From positions 1 to 26,683 of the forward strand of contig JAYFRC010000058.1 in assembly GCA_034926415.1 (NCBI GenBank): a stretch of 26,683 nt of DNA, written 5' to 3'. The position numbers and the translations under genes are program-made. This DNA comes from JAYFRC01 sp034926415 (lineage in GTDB: Bacteria; Bacillota; Clostridia; Oscillospirales; Oscillospiraceae). The notes beneath the pieces were generated by a model that saw only the letters and a program-made list of their open reading frames with translations, did no database searches and was not told the DNA's origin. Below, one piece after another: positions 22,735 through 26,683 of the stretch. Position 1 is the stretch's first letter, and the number at the start of each line of letters is the position of its first letter.

Positions 22735-23799
22735 ATGACAAAAATAGACATCATTTCCGGGTTCCTCGGCGCGGGCAAGACCACGCTCATAAAGAAGCTT
22801 CTCAAAGAGGCCTACAAGGACGAACAGCTCGTGCTTATAGAAAACGAGTTCGGCGAGATAGGCATCGACGGAGGCTTTCTCAAGGAAGCCGGGATAAAGA
22901 TAACGGAAATGAACTCAGGCTGCATCTGCTGCTCGCTCGTCGGAGATTTCGGCAGGGCTCTGACCGAGGTCATAGGGCAGTATCATCCCGACCGCGTGCT
23001 TATCGAGCCGTCCGGCGTCGGCAAGCTTTCGGATGTTATCCGGGCGGTCGAAGGCGTTTCGGACAAGCTGGAGGGCGTGGAGCTCAACACCTTTGTCACC
23101 GTGGCCGACGCGAACAAGTGCAAAATGTACATGAAGAACTTCGGCGAGTTTTTCAATAATCAGGTCGAAAACGCGAATACCATTATCCTGAGCCGTACAC
23201 AGAACATGAGCGAGGAAAAGCTCGCTTCCATAGTTGAGCTCCTGCGCGGGCACAACCCGAAGGCTCTTATTGTTACAACGCCGTGGGAGTATCTTACGGG
23301 AGAGCAGCTCCGCTCCGCCATGAACCGCGAGGATTCGCTCAAGGCTGAGCTTCTCGCCGCGATAGCCGCCGAGCATCACGACGACGATGACGAGCACGAC
23401 GAGCACGAGCATCACCACCATCACGATGACGATGACGACGAGTGCGAATGCGGCCACGAGCATCACCACCATCACGACGATGATGATCACGATGAGCATG
23501 AGCATCACCATCATCACCATCACGCGGACGAGGTGTTTACGAGCTGGGGCGCCGAGACGCCGAAGAAGTTTACGGACGACGCGATAGCCGCTGCGCTCAC
23601 GGAGCTTGACAGCGGGAAATACGGCGCGATACTTCGCGCCAAGGGAATCGTGCCCGCGTCCGACGGCGGCTGGATACATTTCGACTACGTTCCCATGGAG
23701 CACGACGTGCGCCGCGGCGGAGCCGAGGTCACCGGTAAGCTGTGCGTTATAGGCGCAAAGCTGGACGAGGACGCGCTTAAAGCTCTGTTCGGAATCTGA
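22735..23799 (+). CDS. CobW/YciC-type G3E GTPase with His-rich metal tract
   Basis: A 354-aa G3E P-loop GTPase of the COG0523 group, whose members deliver or manage metals, most often zinc. It has a Walker A GFLGAGKTT (9-17), the metal-binding GCICC (C63, C65, C66) and IEPSG for Mg/switch function. Residues 214-263 are a tract of 24 His plus many Asp/Glu, with a CECGH in the middle, followed by the CobW C-terminal domain (about 276-354). The usual NKxD guanine-specificity motif is replaced by SRTQN. The partner gene has a YcgQ-like domain, as in Bacillus zinc-responsive genes, so a zinc metallochaperone role is favoured; nickel or cobalt remain possible. Confidence 0.88.
   Translation: MTKIDIISGFLGAGKTTLIKKLLKEAYKDEQLVLIENEFGEIGIDGGFLKEAGIKITEMNSGCICCSLVGDFGRALTEVIGQYHPDRVLIEPSGVGKLSDVIRAVEGVSDKLEGVELNTFVTVADANKCKMYMKNFGEFFNNQVENANTIILSRTQNMSEEKLASIVELLRGHNPKALIVTTPWEYLTGEQLRSAMNREDSLKAELLAAIAAEHHDDDDEHDEHEHHHHHDDDDDECECGHEHHHHHDDDDHDEHEHHHHHHHADEVFTSWGAETPKKFTDDAIAAALTELDSGKYGAILRAKGIVPASDGGWIHFDYVPMEHDVRRGGAEVTGKLCVIGAKLDEDALKALFGI
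23404..23477 (+). repeat. Internal repeat coding for His/Asp tracts
   Basis: A 23-base stretch beginning CACGAGCATCACC occurs exactly at 23404-23426 and again at 23455-23477, 51 bases (17 codons) apart. The copies lie within a longer CAT/CAC/GAT/GAC tract (about 23373-23523). This suggests growth of the metal-binding loop by in-frame duplication. Confidence 0.8.
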
Positions 23800-23819
23800 A
23801 TTTGGAGAATTGAGAAAAT

Positions 23820-24752
23820 ATGGATATTCCTGTATATCTTATTGCCGGGTTCCTTGAAGGCGGCAAGACGAATTTCATAAACGGCATCCTGCGCGACGGC
23901 TTTGCAAACGACGGCCGGACGCTTCTTCTATGCTGCGAGGAGGGCACAGAGGAATACGACCCCAAGGCGCTGCGCGACGTTGACGTTGTCACGGTCGAGG
24001 AAGAGAGCAAGCTGTCGCAAAGCTACCTTAAGGAGCTTGAGAAGAAGCATTCGCCCAAGCAGATAATAATAGAGTACAACGGAATGTGGGAGATGCAGAA
24101 ACTCTATTACGATTATCTGCCGAAGAACTGGGTGCTCTATCAGATAATGACCTTCGTCGACGCGACGACCTTTGACGTGTACGTCAAGAACATGGGCTCG
24201 CTTATGATGGAGAAGCTCCGCAATGCGGATATGATAGTTTTCAACCGCTGCACGCAGAAAGAGCGCGACGCGCTGCGCAAGCGCAATCTCAAGATGGTCA
24301 ACCGCCAGGCGGACATCTATCTTGAAAACGACGACGGAACCAGCGAGGATTATGCTGACAAGACCGTCTCCGCTTTCGATCTTTCAAAGGACGAGATAGT
24401 CGTGAAGGACGAGGACTACGGGCTTTGGTATGTGGAGGCCATGGACATTCCCGAGCGTTTCGACGGCAAGACCGTCAAGCTCAAGGCCATGATGTGCAAA
24501 TCCCCGAATTTCAGCGACGGATTTGTGCCGGGGCGTTTCGCGATGGTCTGCTGTGCAAACGACATTACATTCCTTGCTGTCGCCTGTGTCGGCGGCGACG
24601 TGTCGAAGTTCAAAAACCGGGACTGGGTATACATCACCGCTGAGGTCAAGGCCGAGAAGTGCACGGCTTACGGCGAGGAGCCGGGGCCCGTGCTGCACGT
24701 TATAAGCGTAGTCCCTTCGGAACCCGCGAAGGACGAAGTCATTCAGTTCTGA
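23820..24752 (+). CDS. P-loop G3E-like protein fused to a YcgQ/DUF1980-like domain
   Basis: A 310-aa protein with two parts. The N-terminal part (about 1-165) resembles G3E GTPases: Walker A GFLEGGKT (10-17) and a conserved FVDATTFDVYVKNM stretch, but it lacks the CxCC metal site, has IEYNG instead of IEPSG and NRCTQ instead of NKxD. The C-terminal part (about 205-305) reads like the soluble end of YcgQ (TIGR03943/DUF1980): KSPNFSDGFVPGRFAMVCC, then a DWVYITAEV strand. In Bacillus, YcgQ works with a YcgR permease and is zinc-controlled; no permease gene is in this window. It starts 20 bases after the CobW-type gene, so they are cotranscribed. The fusion is read by eye from motifs. Confidence 0.78.
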   Translation: MDIPVYLIAGFLEGGKTNFINGILRDGFANDGRTLLLCCEEGTEEYDPKALRDVDVVTVEEESKLSQSYLKELEKKHSPKQIIIEYNGMWEMQKLYYDYLPKNWVLYQIMTFVDATTFDVYVKNMGSLMMEKLRNADMIVFNRCTQKERDALRKRNLKMVNRQADIYLENDDGTSEDYADKTVSAFDLSKDEIVVKDEDYGLWYVEAMDIPERFDGKTVKLKAMMCKSPNFSDGFVPGRFAMVCCANDITFLAVACVGGDVSKFKNRDWVYITAEVKAEKCTAYGEEPGPVLHVISVVPSEPAKDEVIQF

Positions 24753-24772
24753 CTGAACGGAAAGGATTTTTT

Positions 24773-25015
24773 ATGAGACCTGTATATGCTAACACTTTCG
24801 GAATGAGAGTCAACAAGAACAACAATGGTGAAGTCGTCGAGATAACGCTCGATATAAGCCACAAGTACCTCGAGACCGCGACAACGGTGACCGCAAAGGG
24901 AGTTGAGAATATCGCGACGCCCGCCGTCGACCAGATAGCGAGCATCGTGCTTTCTCCGGTACATGCGCTGGCGCTTAAAAACCTGCTCGACAACACGCTT
25001 TCCGACCTCTTATGA
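24773..25015 (+). CDS. Small protein of unknown function, possibly DUF3467-like
   Basis: An 80-aa soluble protein starting MRPVYANTFGM, with the ATG at 24773 six bases after AAAGGAT and 20 bases after the previous stop. The YAN near the start and the end SPVHALALKNLLDNTL are reminiscent of DUF3467-type proteins, but this is a weak, by-eye resemblance. It is the third gene of the CobW operon, which suggests a role beside the two P-loop proteins. No Cys is present and there is a single pair of His only, so it is not an obvious metal binder. Confidence 0.65.
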   Translation: MRPVYANTFGMRVNKNNNGEVVEITLDISHKYLETATTVTAKGVENIATPAVDQIASIVLSPVHALALKNLLDNTLSDLL

Positions 25016-25104
25016 TACCGCCGCGGGGGGCTTTGATTTAGGCAAGGCGGCATAAAGCCGATTTTGCCGATGGAATTTTTTGGGAAAACGAGAGGAAACG
25101 GCCG

Positions 25105-26379
25105 ATGACTGGACGCGAAGCTGTCGAATACATGGAAAGTATAGAATGGATGGGCTCGAAACTCGGGCTCGAGCGCACCGAATATATGCTGGAGAAGCTT
25201 GGAAACCCGGAAACAAAACTGCGGTTTGTACATATCGCAGGAACGAACGGAAAGGGCAGTACGGCGGCGATGCTGGCCTCGGTGCTGCAATGCGCCGGAT
25301 ACAAAACCGGACTCTATATATCTCCGTTCCTTGAAAAATTCAACGAACGTATGCAGGTAAACGGAGCGATGATACCGGACGACGACCTCGGCCGTATAAC
25401 GGAGATAGTTAAAAACATTGCGGACGGCATGGACGAAAAACCCACGGAGTTTGAGATAATAACCTGCGTGGCGATGGCCTGGTTTCTTGAAAAAGAGTGC
25501 GATATAGTTGTGCTGGAGACCGGGCTCGGCGGGCGCCTCGACGCGACGAACGCTATTCCCGAGCCTCTTGTCGCTGTCATATGCAATATTGGGCTCGACC
25601 ACACCGCGATACTCGGCGACACAACGGTTAAGATCGCCGGGGAGAAGGCCGGGATAATCAAGCGCGGAAGCCGCGTCGTGCTTTATCAGCAGAGCGAGGA
25701 CGCCGTGACCGAGGTGTTCAGGAAAAAGTGCGCCGAGGTCGGCGACACGATGGCTGTCGCCGATTTCTCTAAAATATGCGTACTGAAAGACGACATATCT
25801 GGACAGCGTTTCAAATACGATGGTTGGGGAGATGTGGAAATACATCTGCTAGGCGAGCACCAGCGAAAAAACACCGCCGTCGTTCTTGAGACTGTTGGGG
25901 AACTGCGCCTTTCGGGCGTCGATATATCCGACAAAGCCGTGCGCGAAGGGCTTTCCGCCGCCGTGTGGCCGGGGCGCTTTGAGCTTTTGCACCGGAACCC
26001 CTATTTCATAGCCGACGGCGGGCATAATCTCCAATGCGTCGCAAGCTTTGTCGACGCGCTCGGCGAGTATTTTCCAAACATGAAAGCGACGATGATAATC
26101 GGCGTGCTCGCAGATAAGGATTACCCGGCTATGATGGATATGCTTGCGCCTTACGCGGAGCGCTTCGTGACCGTCACGCCCGACAGCCCGCGCGCGCTGA
26201 GCGCCGGGAAGCTTGCGGAACTCTTGGAAAAATATGGCAAGCAGGTTAATGCCTGCGGCACTGTAAACAGCGCCGTCGAGACGGCATTTACAAAGGCGGG
26301 GGAGAGAGGGCTCATCTGCTCTATCGGCTCGCTTTACATGACGGGAGAGATACGCGCCTGCGTGCTTTCCCGCAAATAA
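25105..26379 (+). CDS. folC: Folylpolyglutamate synthase / dihydrofolate synthase
   Basis: Mur-ligase-type enzyme that adds glutamate to dihydropteroate and to folates, which keeps folates in the cell. The 424-aa protein has the P-loop HIAGTNGKGST (44-54), FEIITCVAMAWF, ETGLGGRLDATN, the GLDHTAILGDT motif, and FIADGGHN in the C-terminal part, all standard for FolC. The ATG at 25105 follows GAGGAAAC. It lies 89 bases after the small protein gene with no clear terminator between, so it may share the CobW transcript. It precedes a tetrahydrofolate riboswitch and a folate-type transporter gene, fitting a folate salvage unit. Confidence 0.95.
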   Translation: MTGREAVEYMESIEWMGSKLGLERTEYMLEKLGNPETKLRFVHIAGTNGKGSTAAMLASVLQCAGYKTGLYISPFLEKFNERMQVNGAMIPDDDLGRITEIVKNIADGMDEKPTEFEIITCVAMAWFLEKECDIVVLETGLGGRLDATNAIPEPLVAVICNIGLDHTAILGDTTVKIAGEKAGIIKRGSRVVLYQQSEDAVTEVFRKKCAEVGDTMAVADFSKICVLKDDISGQRFKYDGWGDVEIHLLGEHQRKNTAVVLETVGELRLSGVDISDKAVREGLSAAVWPGRFELLHRNPYFIADGGHNLQCVASFVDALGEYFPNMKATMIIGVLADKDYPAMMDMLAPYAERFVTVTPDSPRALSAGKLAELLEKYGKQVNACGTVNSAVETAFTKAGERGLICSIGSLYMTGEIRACVLSRK

Positions 26380-26423
26380 ATCCGATTTCACCGCAGTGCA
26401 AGCTGCGTGGAATAAATTCTTCT

Positions 26424-26521
26424 GACAGAGTAGAAGCTGCGCGTCTTTAAGTGCCGACGGATGGGAAGTTGCCGTCGGACGAAAGGCCGAAAGGCCGCGG
26501 TGCAGCTTCGCAGCCGCTGTC
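26424..26521 (+). ncRNA. Tetrahydrofolate (THF) riboswitch
   Basis: The region follows the folT/THF riboswitch consensus by eye. P1 pairs GACAG (26424-26428) with CTGTC (26517-26521), followed by GAGTAGA. P2 pairs AAGCTGC (26434-26440) with GCAGCTT (26502-26508), P3 pairs CCGACGG (26454-26460) with CCGTCGG (26472-26478) around GATGGG, and P4 is GGCC-GAAA-GGCC (26485-26496). The conserved TTAAGTG, ACGAA, CGGTG and CGCAGCCGCT segments are present. Its place before a predicted folate transporter gene matches the known use of this class. Confidence 0.9.
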
Positions 26522-26566
26522 GGACGGGAGAGATGTCTCCTTTCTGACAAATTTTGCAAAGGAGGT
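26518..26566 (+). promoter_or_regulatory. Translational expression platform of the THF riboswitch
   Basis: Two exclusive pairings are visible. CTCCTTT (26537-26543) can pair with the ribosome site AAAGGAG (26558-26564). The same CTCCTTT can instead lie inside a hairpin, 26518-26531 with 26536-26549 (one mismatch, two G-U). That hairpin uses TGTC 26518-26521, which is also part of the riboswitch P1 helix. THF binding would therefore stabilise P1, weaken this hairpin, and free CTCCTTT to hide the ribosome site, lowering translation. Confidence 0.7.
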
Positions 26567-26573
26567 ATGTCTT

Positions 26574-26683
26574 ATGAAGAATTTGCTCGTGCAGCGTCTT
26601 GTGCGCGTCGCGCTTTTAGTCGCGCTCACAATGATACTGCAAAATTATCTCGGCATCCACACGTCCTATTTCAAGATAGGTTT
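26574..26683 (+). CDS. folT: ECF transporter S component, probably folate-specific (3' truncated)
   Basis: Only the first 36 codons are in the window. They read MKNLLVQRLVRVALLVALTMILQ, then LGIHTSYFKIG, the usual start of ECF-type substrate-binding membrane subunits: a basic end, a first hydrophobic helix, and the conserved loop before helix two. The ribosome site AAAGGAGG lies eight bases before the ATG and is controlled by the THF riboswitch, which points to folate as the substrate. The rest of the gene lies beyond the right edge. Confidence 0.82.
   Translation, partial: MKNLLVQRLVRVALLVALTMILQNYLGIHTSYFKIG

Noticed and set aside
22915..23703. A minus-strand frame with a long Val/Met-rich stretch that looks like membrane helices
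   Set aside because: The hydrophobic run is simply the reverse reading of the His/Asp codons of the CobW-type gene.
24739..25845. A 368-codon minus-strand frame across the small protein gene and folC
   Set aside because: It runs antisense to folC with its clear P-loop and family motifs, and shows no protein family features.

Overview
The window looks like a chromosomal segment of a Gram-positive Clostridia-type Firmicute, probably a gut Oscillospirales or Lachnospirales relative. This rests on the strong AGGAGG-type ribosome sites, several rho-independent terminators, a vanG-type cluster, a tetrahydrofolate riboswitch and YciC/YcgQ-like zinc genes. The exact genus cannot be read from the sequence. 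About twenty genes are complete. One gene is cut at the right edge and a possible one at the left edge. I see no tRNA, rRNA, CRISPR array, transposase or integrase.

Left part (1-5.2 kb): a possible gene tail, then a cyclic-di-GMP signalling block. It holds a PAS-GGDEF-HD-GYP protein with a leader terminator, a small membrane-anchored protein, and a convergent tandem-HD (HD-GYP) protein. The two directions share a bidirectional terminator.

Polyamine operon (5.2-11.9 kb, minus strand): speD-speA-speE-speB-carboxy(nor)spermidine dehydrogenase-nspC, tightly packed with overlapping starts and stops. It encodes two complete ways of turning agmatine or putrescine into spermidine: decarboxylated SAM with SpeE, and aspartate semialdehyde with CANSDH/NspC. 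The roughly 400-nt leader holds back-to-back hairpins, a doubtful 65-codon ORF and a rho-independent terminator just before speD. The promoter overlaps, at its -35 element, a divergent promoter that probably serves asnB.

asnB (12.2-14.0 kb): glutamine-dependent asparagine synthetase, again with a terminator-like hairpin in its leader.

vanG-like cluster (14.2-20.7 kb): vanU-vanR-vanS, an internal terminator, then vanW-vanG-vanXY-acetyltransferase-vanT. Together these would sense cell-wall stress, make D-Ser, join it as D-Ala-D-Ser, and remove normal D-Ala-D-Ala ends. The unusual point is that the racemase is a soluble, single-domain protein. The membrane half found in classical VanT is absent, and a small hexapeptide acetyltransferase gene overlaps the racemase start instead.

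Right part (20.8-26.7 kb): an aldehyde dehydrogenase on the minus strand; then, on the plus strand, a probable zinc-handling operon with a CobW/YciC GTPase carrying a 50-residue His/Asp tract, a second P-loop protein fused to a YcgQ-type (DUF1980/TIGR03943) C-terminal domain, and an 80-aa protein. After these come folC, a tetrahydrofolate riboswitch with a readable translational switch, and the start of a folate-type ECF transporter S component cut by the window edge.
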